From positions 57,737,775 through 57,801,774 of the forward strand of contig NC_086283.1 in NCBI RefSeq assembly GCF_021018805.1: a stretch of 64,000 nucleotides of DNA, given 5' to 3'. The notes beneath the pieces are model-generated. The model did no database searches. It was not told the origin of the DNA and worked only from the letters and a program-made list of their open reading frames with translations. Positions within the stretch are counted from its first letter, which is position 1. Every line of letters begins with the position of its first letter. A program made the translations under genes and the position numbers. Shown here in pieces: positions 20,835 through 32,000 of the stretch. This DNA is from Prinia subflava. Its lineage: Eukaryota > Chordata > Aves > Passeriformes > Cisticolidae.

Positions 20835-21365
20835 TGTTGCGGTGTGCGTTTCCCAGGATGCGCACGCCAGCATTGGGGTGCGTCACATTTCCCCCCGGGG
20901 AGACTCTTTCTCCCCGCTCAGGAACTCCAATGGTCTCAGCGGTTGCTTTTGGGGTGCAGAGATGAAGCAGAGGCGAGACGGGTCTTGGGGTAAACTGAGG
21001 AGATTTATTAAAGGTACAACTGAAGAATAAAAACTAAAAGCTGAACCCCAAGGACCGGGAGCACATGTCTTGCCGTGGATTTTATAGACAGGGCAATACA
21101 AAGCAAACAACCAATGAGAATGCACTCAGGGAGGAGTCCAAGGCAGAGATACAGAACTAAATCCAATGGGAATAGCAAAAGCAGTGTAACGATACAAAAC
21201 AGCAAATGATATATTGAGCGAGGGAAGATTGGCAAGGAAAATTCTAACAACAGAGGCAGGGATACAGAGAATTGACACACAATGGCATGTATAATTTAAA
21301 TCATAACACACAAATGAAATAGAAAGCTAGCCTGAAAACTCAAAGCAAAAACCCACACCACAACA
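20835..21365 (-). mobile_element. Minus-strand retroviral LTR (unit 1)
   Basis: Read on the minus strand this is a 531-bp LTR. It begins TGTTGTGGTGTGGG, has TATAAAA (plus-strand 21080-21086) and AATAAA (plus-strand 21004-21009) about 70 bp further on, and ends in CGCAACA. Terminal TG/CA are present. No clear target-site duplication flanks it, so one end may have been rearranged. It is oriented opposite to the ERV remnant that follows. Confidence 0.75.
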
Positions 21366-21424
21366 CATCATTGCAGCATGTTTTGCCTAACAAACTAGAA
21401 CAAGCTAAACTGAGTCACTCCTTT

Positions 21425-22040
21425 TTCACCAAAATGCTGGGGCCTTGGTAAGACTTTTCAGATTAACTCCAGCACAAGCCTCTAATATCATTTCTATATG
21501 CCCTGACTGCCAGTATTGCTCCCTTCCTAATGTGAACACAGGGGTCATTCCAAGAGGTCTACAAAGCCTACAGATTTGGCAAACAGATGTGACACACATT
21601 CCTGAATCTGGCCGCTTGAAATTTGTGCATGCTTCTACTGATGCCTTTTCAGGTGCTCTGTTTGCCTCAGCTCCCACGGGAGAGACAGGGAGAGACACTT
21701 GATGTCATTTTGCTGCTGCCTTTGCCTCCTTAGGAATTCCACAACAGATTAAGACAGATAATGGCCCACATACATTTCCTGTAGAACTGCAAACTTCTTC
21801 TCCTTATGGGCTATCACTCACCAAAGGGGCATACCTCACTCACCCACAGGACAATCAATTATAGAACGGACCCGGCGCCCATGGCGTTCTCAAACGTCTT
21901 CTGGTACAACAAAAGGGGGGAGCTGGGGACACTCCTGCTGAAAGATTATGCAAAGACCTGTATGTTTTTAATGTCTTGAATTGTTCAGTGGCAGACTTAA
22001 ATCCCCTCAAGTTATTGAACTTGCTACTGTTGTCAGAGCT
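21425..22040 (+). pseudogene. Broken ERV pol: integrase remnant (unit 1)
   Basis: A frame from about 21445 encodes the end of a retroviral integrase zinc-binding region (CPDC, part of the HHCC motif). The catalytic core follows, with a first-aspartate context WQTDV and a second-aspartate context KTDNGP. Two in-frame nonsense codons, TGA at 21700-21702 and TAG at 21862-21864, interrupt it. No gag, protease or reverse transcriptase was recognised upstream; the minus-strand LTR lies there instead. It is non-functional and was present before the duplication. Confidence 0.85.
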
Positions 22041-22079
22041 TTTCAAAATTTTTCTGTTCTTTTTAATCTAGTAAGAGAT

Positions 22080-22500
22080 TCAGTTTATGTTGCAAAATTG
22101 TGAGGCCTCAGCCCTGAAAAAAAGTGTAAAAAACCTGGAAACAGATGATAGATTTGAATTGCTGAATAAACGCCTAAGAAGCTAAAGACTCCATAAATAG
22201 ATTAGAATTTTAGTTAAAACAAGCTTATATGTATTAAGCATTATATTATGTATTGTTATAATTATTCCTTATATTTTACTGTGTATTTAAACTAAAAGTA
22301 AAATTTGGATCTTGGCTAGATAACCTGTTTAGTGGCTAAGGTCTGACATCTTGGCTAAAAGACTTTCTTAGGATAGGAATGCATGTAATGATTGTAATAA
22401 TAATTGTATTAGTTATGATACCTTGCTTGCTTCAATGTGTGCAGAGATTAATTAATAAAGCCATCAAGGGGGTGTTCTTGGTTGATACAGAAGGGGGAGA
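22080..22500 (+). pseudogene. ERV env transmembrane remnant with polypurine tract (unit 1)
   Basis: At 22379-22475 a frame encodes a hydrophobic membrane span rich in Ile and Val, followed by PCLLQC and a short basic tail. This is typical of the transmembrane env subunit end in avian ERVs. A purine tract, AAGGGGGAGA, follows at 22491-22500, where the plus-strand primer of an LTR element is expected. Upstream env sequence is degraded, and the surface subunit was not found. Confidence 0.65.
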
Positions 22501-22850
22501 TCTAGGAATACACAAGACAGAGAGTCAAACAGACTTGATTAGCATAGCTGGTTTGATAACCAAGGTGCCATGGCAGGAACCAACAGAACTGTGAAAATTA
22601 CAGGAGATGGGATTACACCTGCTTACGGGAAGAGAGAAGATTTAATCAACTTCTGCAAGCAAAGGATTGTTGTAAAATGCGTGAGTTTTCTGTGTGTGAT
22701 TTTAAATCTGATTATTGTAGTAAAAATTATTAACCTGTTTGAAATAGTATATAAGCTTTTGGGAAACCTGAGTAAAATCGAACTCTGATCACCAAATCAG
22801 TCTTCCTGTCTCTCAGTCATCCCCAATAATTAGCAGAGTAAAGTAACATT
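22501..22850 (+). mobile_element. Probable degraded 3' LTR of the ERV (unit 1)
   Basis: It follows the polypurine tract and contains TATATAAG near 22748 and an AGTAAA-type signal about 90 bp later, ending near AAGTAACA. The expected TG start immediately after the purine tract is not visible, so the limits are approximate. The unit 2 counterpart is 47905-48254. Confidence 0.4.
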
Positions 22851-23589
22851 TCACTGAGCACAACTAGAGAAGTGAACTGAGAGAAGGGAACTGAGACACT
22901 TTTATGTATCAGGATTTTTATTCTGTAATACTCTGCATCACTTACATGTGTAAGAGAGAAGAACGGTACCGACCAGTAAAACTGGTCCTAGAGAAAAAGG
23001 TCCCTTTTAACTTTTTCTTTCAGATGAACTGCTTGTCCTCAGTTTTCCCAGGGAACATCCTACAGACTTTCTGCAGTGCATGATGCTGGCTTACAGTTTG
23101 CTTCCAGGGAATAAGGAAAACCACTCTGGCAATTCTTGACAGCAGGGACATATCTTTTTGTTTGGTGGGACCTATAGATATGTCGTCTCCAACCTTTTTG
23201 ATTTGCTATCCCTTCCTTATGTTGCTAAAAAAAGCCCACAGAAGGGTTTACATTAGATCTTCCAGCAACTTTGGACAAAATAATATTATTTTGGATATGA
23301 GCAGTTATGAGAGCCCAGAGGACAGATTACATATTTCCTGCTGGTCTGGTGGGGCAAGAGCCTTCTGGTGTCTCAATCTATTTGTGTTAACCCCTTTCAA
23401 CATGCTGACTGCCACCAGCAGCAAGCCCATTTGTGCTAAGGAACAGACAGAAAAGACTTGAAGGGGAACTGCCAATATTTTGTCAGCATGACCATCCATT
23501 TTGCCATCCTTTAAAGTCTTCAAAAGGCATATGCCAACTTTTCTCCTGTTGTGATTATTGCAATGCCAGAGACTATGACAGTGGCAACA
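22851..23589. other. Non-coding stretch, nothing recognised (unit 1)
   Basis: Between the ERV remnant and the plus-strand CR1. One 99-codon frame (23162-23461) has no recognisable feature and no support. The counterpart is 48255-48993. Confidence 0.5.
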
Positions 23590-23925
23590 TCAGCTACCTG
23601 AAAGGCGGTTGTAGCCAGCTGGAGCTTGGCCTCTTCTCCGAGGCAGTGACAGGACAAGCGCACACAGCCTCAAGCTGCACCTGCAGACATTCAGGTTTGG
23701 ATGGCAGGAAGAATTTCTTCCTCAGAAGGGTTGTCAAGCATTGCAATGGGCTTCCCAGGGCACTGGTGGAGTCACCATCCCTGGAAGTGTTCAAGAAACA
23801 ACTGGATGTGGCTGTGGTTTAGTTGACAAGTTGGTGATCAGTCAAAGGTTGGACTCAACAATCTTGGAGATCTTTTCCAAACTTAATGATTCTCTGGTTT
23901 TCTAATTCTTTGATTCCAGAAGTAG
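23590..23925 (+). mobile_element. CR1-type LINE 3' fragment (unit 1)
   Basis: CR1 3' region in plus orientation. It has AGGAAGAATTTCTTCCTCAG, CCATCCCTGGAAGTGTTCAA and GGTTGGACTCAACAATCTTG, and ends in degenerate repeats of TGATTCT. It is truncated at the 5' end. Confidence 0.85.
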
Positions 23926-25544
23926 GTTTCTCTGTGTCTGGACTATCAAAACCTAATCCACCGCACCAAGTGCAGTTATTTTCAGCTTGTACAATATCCC
24001 TGTGCATGTGGGGTGTGTGCTTAAAAAGAAAACATTCCTCTCTCACTCACTTTGAGCAAGGAATTTGTTTCCATTCCTTGTGCATTCCTACAGAGGCATG
24101 AAATCCAAAGTGCACCTGACCCTTTTTTGATTCCAACAATCCATTTTATATTCTGAACTTGCTAATTCATTTAGTCAGTACACTTTCCCTATCACATCCT
24201 TTTTGCTCTACTGCTATCAGTGCTGTTCTGTCAAGTGATGAATCTTTCTCTGCTGTCCAGGAAGTCAGAATGAATTCCAGAGACCCAAACAGGGTATTAG
24301 TTTGTCATGACTTCAGTAAGCCCTCTTAGCTGCCTGTGGCATTAGGTCTCTTCACCAGATCGAAGCTGTGGTGCTTCAGAATGCTTTCATGAAGGACTGA
24401 GGTGAAATGGTGAGAAATATTCTTTTTGCGATGCGCTGTGGCTGTGTCTTTCCACGTTTATGTTTGTATGTGTGCATGGGCAAAGGTGGCACAACAACCC
24501 TGGGAATTTTTTGGCATGTGGACATTCTGGTCCTGGACTATCAATTGCCTGCTCATTTTGTCCTGTCTGATTTGAGACTTGCACACAAAATGTCACTTTT
24601 TAATTTAAGTAGTAAGTTAGTGCAAGTATTTTCCTTTTGTTTCTTAAATTACCTTTTCAGTAGAATAAAAGTATTACAGACCAAGCAATACAGTCTGAGG
24701 AGCACAAAAATAATTTGCAAATGGAATCTCAGATGGGTTGAAGAAACCTGTTAGAAAAGTAGCTGCCTAACTGAATAAACAAAATTAAATCAGAAAAGAT
24801 TTTGGCTTGCATGTTGGGTTGGGCCTTAATGACAGATTCTCCACACAGAGAGTTAAGTTGAACTCTGGTTGTTTTCATTTTGGCAGATATTGGCCTATTT
24901 CCGTTCTTTCCCAGCCACTTTTAAGCCACTGAATTCCTCCCGCACCTTGGCTTCCCACTCCAGCTGCTGGTGATGGGAGCAGTAGGGAGGGATAGCACAG
25001 CTGCATGAGCTGCAGGGCCACATGTGCCAGGAAAAGGCCAGACAGCAGTGCTGGGGAACTGCAGCCCTGCTCCGGGCTGCTGCATGTTTGTACACACATG
25101 GCAGACATAGGAGTGAGGTTTAGCTGGAACAATGAACCAAGAAGCAAATATTACTGTATGCCATCTCTCAAACCATTGATTGCTATCTCAGCTGGGTGCT
25201 CATACCAAGCTTTCCTTTTACCTTATCTCATAAAAAGCACCAAGCTTGCTTGGCACGTGGGATTTTGACATGGAAAATTTTACGTCTGTGGGAATAGAAA
25301 TTCAGCATGCAAACCCCCTCATAGATCTGCTCTGCAGCAAGGAGCTGACACTGTTAATCCCACTGGAACACATGTGGTGTACTAAATTTTTACGGTTGAT
25401 GTTGGTGTTTGGTGTGACAGCTAGCATTGATGAGTGAAAATAGAGCACTAGTGATGAAAAAAGTGGCTGGGGAAACCACGGTAACCTACTCCTCACACAC
25501 AAAATCTGTCGTGACGGGACTGTCCGTGCGTGAGGCACAGCGCC
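23926..25544. other. Non-coding stretch, nothing recognised (unit 1)
   Basis: AT-rich sequence between the CR1 and the solo LTR. Short open frames on both strands show no motif. One A/C difference between units was noticed near 25360. The counterpart is 49330-50948. Confidence 0.5.
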
Positions 25545-25550
25545 GGGGCA

Positions 25551-26020
25551 TGTAGAAGAATTTTTAGAAGAGCGAGGTCATGATTTATTGATAGGGGGTT
25601 TGAACAATCCCTGCTACCAGGGAACAGTATGAGAGTCTGTACTGTTCCTGTGCTGGTCTTGTAAACCTTGAATTAGTAAGAAAGTAGCAATTGTAATAAT
25701 TTAGTGTGCCTTTGCACGGATGCTTCCTCACGGATGCTGAATACGTGTAACAACTTGCTAGGCCTTCTCATGGATGTAGAAAACAGAATGCTATTCATAA
25801 GGTAGAACAAAAGGTGAACTAGATGCCAAAAAACATGGACCAATGAACAATCATTTAATGTATATGTATATGTACTTTTAGCCAATCACCAACTGTTTAG
25901 CTGTGCTTGCTTTCCTCTCTGTAACCTGATAAAAGGAGTATACCAGGAATAAACAGCAGAGATCAAAGCTAATCATATTGATGCCTGTTTGAAAGGATGC
26001 TCTGCTCCTTTCTCGCAACA
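25551..26020 (+). mobile_element. Solo LTR, ERVK-type, with perfect 6-bp target-site duplication (unit 1)
   Basis: A 470-bp element beginning TGTAGAAG and ending TCGCAACA. It is flanked by GGGGCA at 25545-25550 and 26021-26026. It carries a TATA-like GATAAAAGG (25928-25936) and AATAAA (25948-25953), so it reads on the + strand. Six-base duplications are typical of class II (ERVK/beta-like) retroviruses. No internal viral sequence remains, which implies LTR-LTR recombination. Confidence 0.9.
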
Positions 26021-26098
26021 GGGGCACTGTTGCCATGAGGTTTTTTCCTGTATGTCAAGTGCTCATATTGAAAGAGCATGTGCAGCTTCTCTCACGCT

Positions 26099-26518
26099 TG
26101 TTAATGTAAACACTGGCTATGTTTAGCTAACTGTCTCCCATTGTTTACATATTACTAGATGGGAGGAGAAAGGTGATGGACAGTTTGACCAGTGGTGATT
26201 AGGAGGTGGGAAATGTCCTCCAATGGATGGACATTATAGAAGATGTATATAAGTTACTTTGTAAATAAACTGCAGGGGTTCCTGCCTCCTGCTCGGATCT
26301 GCTCACAACCCAGAAAATGTCTCCTGAGTCCCTCTCTTATCGTCAGGATCAGCTGCAGCAGGGGCACTGCACAGCTTCAGCGCGGGCTGACGAGGAAGGC
26401 AATCTTCCCATGGAGTGCAGGATTTCGGGGTTCTGATTGCCGCTCCTGCGCTGGGCTGCCAGCGCACAAAGCCTCCTCGAGCACCGGTGCCTCCTCCCCA
26501 GGCTTCCTGCAGTGCCTT
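26099..26518 (+). mobile_element. LTR-like segment ending at the unit 1/unit 2 junction
   Basis: It starts near TGTTAATGTAAACACTGG and carries TATATAAG (26246-26253) and AATAAA (26264-26269). A C-rich stretch and a locally CpG-rich stretch (about 26378-26490) continue to the unit boundary at 26518. Composition and signal order suggest an ERVL-like LTR with adjoining sequence, but its right end and target-site duplication were not found. It lies about 2.5 kb upstream of gene copy 2; copy 1 has no such segment upstream. Confidence 0.45.
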
Positions 26519-28777
26519 TGCTGACTGGGTGCAGTCAGCCAGGCTGGAGGCAGGCTCAGCTGGTGTTACAAAGCAATCCTGTCCAAAAGAAAGAAAAAAG
26601 ACAAAGGCCAAAGCAGAAAGGAAGTATTAGTTCCCAGGCTGAGTTCCTCACAGGTGGAGGCAGGATTCCTCTGGTTCCCAGAAGGATGCAGAAACAGGAC
26701 ACAGGGACACTATGTGCCCCTTCACCTGCATCTCCAGGACCTTGCTATTGCAGGCCAAAGTAGCACAAATTGTCTTCAGCCTTTTATCCAGGTGTCTTCG
26801 GCTTGTTGGGATTTTTCCTGTGACAACAGCCAGGGAATGCTGCTTGCTGTCAAAGGGCTTTGTTCCTTCCAGGAAGCTCCGAAGACTCACTTGGGTTCCT
26901 CCTTTCTAAAACATGGCCTGGTTAATTGCCAAAAAAATGAGCAGTGTAAGCCATTCCTCGGCACATGCCAATCCCTCCAAGACATTCTGATTCCAGTGGG
27001 GTTCAGGCCCAAGGGTTGTTCTCAAGAGCACAAAAGTTCTCGGTTTCAGCAGCAAGACAAGAGCAGGCAGCTTGGCAGGCCTCTGCCATCTCAAGCACTC
27101 ACTTGCCTTCCAAATTCCTCTGCTTCCTCTAGCCATGGGCGTAAGTCCTGTTCTTGACCTGCTGTCTTCTCCTGTTCCCCGTGAGACTGGCACCTGTCTG
27201 CTCCTTCCCGTGGCACGTTGTGGGGAGGTATGGAATGAAATGACAGAGGAGAATTTCACAGAACCTGCACTTGGTATCGTTTGCCCCGTTTGGTGCTTGC
27301 AACTATCCGCAGCAGACATGGACTTTGCAGTTGTGTGAGCTATGTGCTCCAGAAAAGACAAGACTAAGTTAGCTCAGGAAAACCAGGATCAATTCACTCA
27401 GCTCCTGCAAGCCAGAAATGAGAGTGCAGCAAATGACTGAAAAATGCAGTGCTATGCAGCACGTCGTATCCACCATGGGCAGGATAGAGATTTCCAACCC
27501 ACATGCATGGAGGAATCTGACTTTGCAGGTTTCCCCCAAGCCAAAGGCAGTGGGTTTTGGCAAAGGCACTGGGACCTTAGTGTTGGACAGAGAACATTTT
27601 CAAGAGAAGGGCTGACTTGGGAGCTGAGGGAAGCAGAGAGAATGGGCAAATGTGCCCATGGATGCATCCACACTGTGAAGGTCTCTCCAAGGGCAGTCCC
27701 TACCATGGACAGAACATGGGCACTGCTCCCTGCAGAGGACATGTCCCTGCCATATTGACCACACAAACGCTGTTCAGTGTCATACAAACACATATGGGTG
27801 GTTTGTTGCTCAGCTTTTTTTCCCCACTAAAGTATCCTTCTTCCTTCAGCACGCCTTACAGTGTGCTAGTTGGTGTTAGCCATGCAGTGAATGGATAGGA
27901 ATGACAGGCATTCCAATTTAGGGAACTTTCCAGGATATTATTAAAGCACAGTTTCCCTTTGAGAATTTAAGCAAGTGTTCTTGAATTTAGTCAGAAGCAG
28001 TGGTGGCCAAAGGGCACGTTTTCTTGGGTTTCCTCACATCCCGGTTCTTTTTCAGTGTTCAGCTTGGTATACAGGGGGTATGGGCTCGGTGTCTGTTTTG
28101 TGTTACTTTTGATCCTCTGTCACCGCGAGCCTAGCTAGATAAGGACACTCAGGAGACAGAGGTCTGGGTTCAAACAGAGCAGCAGGCAGGAGAGCCCACC
28201 CTTAGTTTATTCTTCCTATTACATACCTCTCACAAGGTGACCATGGATTGGAGGGTGGTTATTCCACCTCTCACCCACATTGGTCAAGGAGGCTGTCATT
28301 CAGCCTCCCCTTCTCTTGGAGAAGGAATCCATAACAAGGGCAGTATTTACAAAACACGATCTTGTGTTTACATTTACGAGTGTGAGAAGCTGCACACTTC
28401 CACTTTAATATGTACGCTCAGCAAATTAGGAAATCTCAGGGCAACAATCCTCTGAGCTATGGGTGACGGACTGCAAGGGGGTTTTGTGCTCCTTTGGGAC
28501 AGAGGAGAACTTTCTGGGCTTTCTTTTGCATCAGAGGAGGTTGGGTTGCTATGCATAAGTTCACAGAGCAACCCATAGAAGCTGCTATTGTGATGTCAGT
28601 GGAGGGCTGCCACATCACAGTGCTGTCAAGACGAGGTTGCCCTGGTGCATGCAAGGCATCAGCGCCCAGAGCAGCTCTTGGCGTGCTCGTTGCAGGAGGA
28701 TTGCCTTGACGGAGCTGTTCTCAGGCAACAGTTTGTGCCCTGACAAGGGAGTCTGTTTCTTTTGCCTGCTGTTGCAC

Positions 28778-29039
28778 AAGTCTGTGGACTTGTGTAGGCA
28801 TTGTTTTTTTTTTTCCCCTGCGGTTGTAGGGTGTACGGACACGTGCCGGTGTCCTTTTTTATTTTCGTTGTTTTTTGAACAGTCTGGGGACTTGGGAAGG
28901 TGTCTTTTGTTTTCACCTCTTTCTTGGACAGTCCGTGGATTACAACGGGTGTCCTTTTGTGTCCCTTTTTCCTTGCGCAGTCTGGGGACTTGTGCAAGTG
29001 GGTTTTTTTTTCCGTTTTTGTTTTCTGACCCACGGACTG
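28778..29039 (+). repeat. Degenerate ~50-bp minisatellite 5' of start codon, copy 2
   Basis: This is the same six-unit T-rich array as at 3366-3627, here with no difference noticed. It again ends about 20 bp before the ATG of gene copy 2. Confidence 0.75.
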
Positions 29040-29058
29040 GAGCAGCCCTGCTGAAACG

Positions 29059-32000
29059 ATGGAGCGAGTCCGTAGAGCAGTCAGCAGGGCTTTTTCATCA
29101 GTGTCATCCCGCAGATTTTTGAATGGTCTGAGACGTAAGTCGAAGTTTATCCCTTGGGGCAGCACATTGAGAGCAAAGTGCCATAAAGGTGCCATTGTGT
29201 TGGTAGAGCTTCTGCCAACAGCTTCGGCTAAAAAGAGGGTGTCTCTTGCCCAGCAGGCTGTGGACAACTTCCAAAATTCAGGCTAGGAGAGCTTTGCAGG
29301 TGTCCTTCTAAAAACTGTGCGGTTCTCTCCAGAACTGAGGGAAAGCAGCTTTTTTCTGTGCTCCATCCTTAAAGGATGCGCCTGTTGAACTGGACCCTCT
29401 CTGTGTGCTACAAGAGCCATTGGCTTTGGGCTGAAGGGCCGAGTGCCAAGCCGTCTTGTGTGTGCGCCTGAAACCCACAGCTGGGCTTGTGCTGTGTCTG
29501 AACAGAACTGCAAGCACTAAGAGGCATTTGGAGAAAGCTTTTGTGGGGAATTGTTCACAGCAACCACAAGGGACATGCTGCATGCATTTTACAAAAAGAA
29601 AATTAAAGCCCAGGAAAGAGAGGAGAAACAAGCCACTTTAGCTGTAGCGTGGACAATGAGCTACAATGTAGGCCCTGAGTGCTGAGGAACAATTTGCATT
29701 TTCCCGGCCAAATTTCTTAACAGAAACTTGGCCGGCAAGAGGTTGACACAGCCTAGGGTATTGGCCTGCAGTCTTGCTTGCTGTGCTAAAGAAGTGTTGC
29801 TCTGGGAGGGATGCTGTGAAAGGAAAATGCCCTCTGCTTGGGTGATCTTATTCTGTGGGCTTCCTCAGCACAGACAGTTTTGTAACATCACCTGGTTCAT
29901 TTTCCCTTCCACCTGCAGGTCGCCTCAGAGGTGGAAGGAGTCAAGGCCGTGGTTCGGTGAGTGGGATGGGCACCCTTGACATTCCTGGTGTCTGAGGATT
30001 GTGGAGCAAGCTGTGGGCTTGGTCTGTTGTAGTTGAGTGCCAGCCTGGCAGGTTGAAAGGAAGCACGCGTCAATGTCTGCATGAGCACTACCAAAAGCAT
30101 TCCATCAGTTTCCTGCTTTTCCGCTGAAGAGCTTTTAACTAATGAAAGTCAAGTTTTGCAGACAGGAGGCTGTACGTTGATTGTAGCCAGGCTGAAATAT
30201 CTCCTTCGGAAGCATATGCAGTCCCATCCAAACATTAGTGTCATCAGCCCCCTTGAATTCAGTTTTAATGACTGAGGACCCCACTTGTATCCAAATCCAT
30301 GACTTGTCCTTACCACAGCTGGGGATAGAGCTCAGGACAAAGAAGGTTCTAAACGCCAGGTTATTCTCTGTCCCTCACGCTGCTGTCTGTCTGCAGAGCA
30401 CCACAGCACCAGCAGAAGAACCTCCTCTGGCTCGCTCTCTTCCTCCAGAGGCTAAAGAGGAGGCAAAGGACAACTTACCTGCACGTGCTGTCAGTCCAGG
30501 GCCGGAGCATCTGGAACCAGTAAGTGGCAGCTTTGGTTGGTACAGTGCCAAGCTTTGGTGCAGCGCAGAGCTGCAGGTCTGTGATCAGGCAGCACTTGCC
30601 CTTTGTGGCTGAAGATGCTGAGGGCTGGAGTGCTGCCATGACCTGGCTCTTCAGCCCGTCCACTGACAGGTGGGAAACGGGATCTGAACTTCCACACGCA
30701 GGCATCATTTTCCTGGCATTGTGACAGGCACTGTGAACTTCCCTTGGTGTCAGATAAGCGGCAGCAGGATGTCCTTTAGTGCTACTGGTGTGAAAGTGAG
30801 CCCCTTTGTGCACAGTGTCTGTGCAGGCTCCTGTTGTCAGCGCACAGAGTGGTCCCAAGGCGCAGTTCACAGCCTTGTGGGGTAGGGAGGAGGCACCGTT
30901 GCCTGCAGGGACCTGCCCCTCTCCCTGCCCTAGCTAGGCAGCCACAGTCACTGCTTCCAGGACAGCCTTAACCTTGACATGACCCAAGTTTGCTGAGAAG
31001 AATCCTGAGCAGCTGTGCATGGCAGAGACAAGGTCTGTCTCTGAAGGTCTGCAATGCAGTTCCTCTTGGCTGCTCTGTAAGGCCTGAAATCCTGAGGGGA
31101 AGCCAGTTGACCACAGGCAAGCAGGGAAATGTTCCTTGCTTCTCTTCAGACGCTTACAGAACAAGCCAAGGCTTAGTCGCTTACCCACATCAACACCCCC
31201 ACACACCAGCTTTTGTCTTCACGTGAGCTGTGTCTCTGCTTCTCAAAGCTCTCAGGAGCCAACATCCCTACTCCCTACTGTTTGTTTGTGCTTTTTCCCT
31301 GCCCATTCCTTGCAGGCCCCAGCAGGAGAGATTCTTGCCAGTCAGGACTGCTGGGCCCAGGCAGGAGAGGCGGAGCAGCAGGAGAGCATGGATAGAGTGT
31401 GCGAAGCCCGGGATTTCAGGTGTGTGCTAAGCTTTCTCACTATCTCTGGGCAGGGGTGGGCATTGCTGGGCTTTAGGAGTCCCCGTGTCAAAGAACAAAT
31501 TGGCTTCTCATCATTTGACTTGCTCAGCACAGTCGGGGTAGGGCAGCCCGTGGGCAGGTCCGGCTGCTGAGCCACCTAGAGCATTGCTGCCTCCTGGGAC
31601 TGGCTCCTGGAACCTTGACAAAAAGCACTGAGAACTGGACCAGAGTAAAAGCAGGGGAGGTCCAGGCTGGGCTTGAGGGCAGCAAAGGCAATTGAACTGC
31701 AAAGGCAATCGTGCAGCAGAAGAAGCACCTCAGAGAGCTTGTGCAGATCCCAGCCCTGGAAATTTGGAAGCCCCAGCTGGATAGAGCCTTGAGCAGCCTG
31801 TCCAGATGCCATAGCTGACACCAAGTGCTTGGAGCTGAAGACTGGGCTAGAGGCTTCCTGGGGTCCCTGCCGGCCTAAACCATCTTGGGATCTCTTCATT
31901 ATTGGATTGCAAATGTGTACCCATCTCCTCCTCAAGCTGTAGCTTGCAGGCTCTTTCCTTGTTCCCCTAGTGAAAGCAAGAGTAGTTGTGAGAGCACTCA

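Larger units (their letters stand above)
1107..26518. repeat. 25.4-kb tandem segmental duplication, unit 1
   Basis: The first unit of a head-to-tail array, 25,412 bp. Its sequence from 1107 recurs at 26519 and again at 51923, while the bases left of 1107 do not match those left of 26519. The offset to unit 2 is 25,412 until about 17.79 kb and 25,404 afterwards, because unit 2 lacks 8 bp that unit 1 has at about 17789-17796. It contains one complete chimeric kinase gene and a tail of transposon remnants. Confidence 0.97.

Noticed and set aside
21445..21702. Integrase open frame considered as a possible domesticated gene
   Set aside because: It starts mid-domain, ends at a nonsense codon before the second catalytic aspartate, and is followed by another nonsense codon in the same frame. 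There is no sign of selection for a protein.
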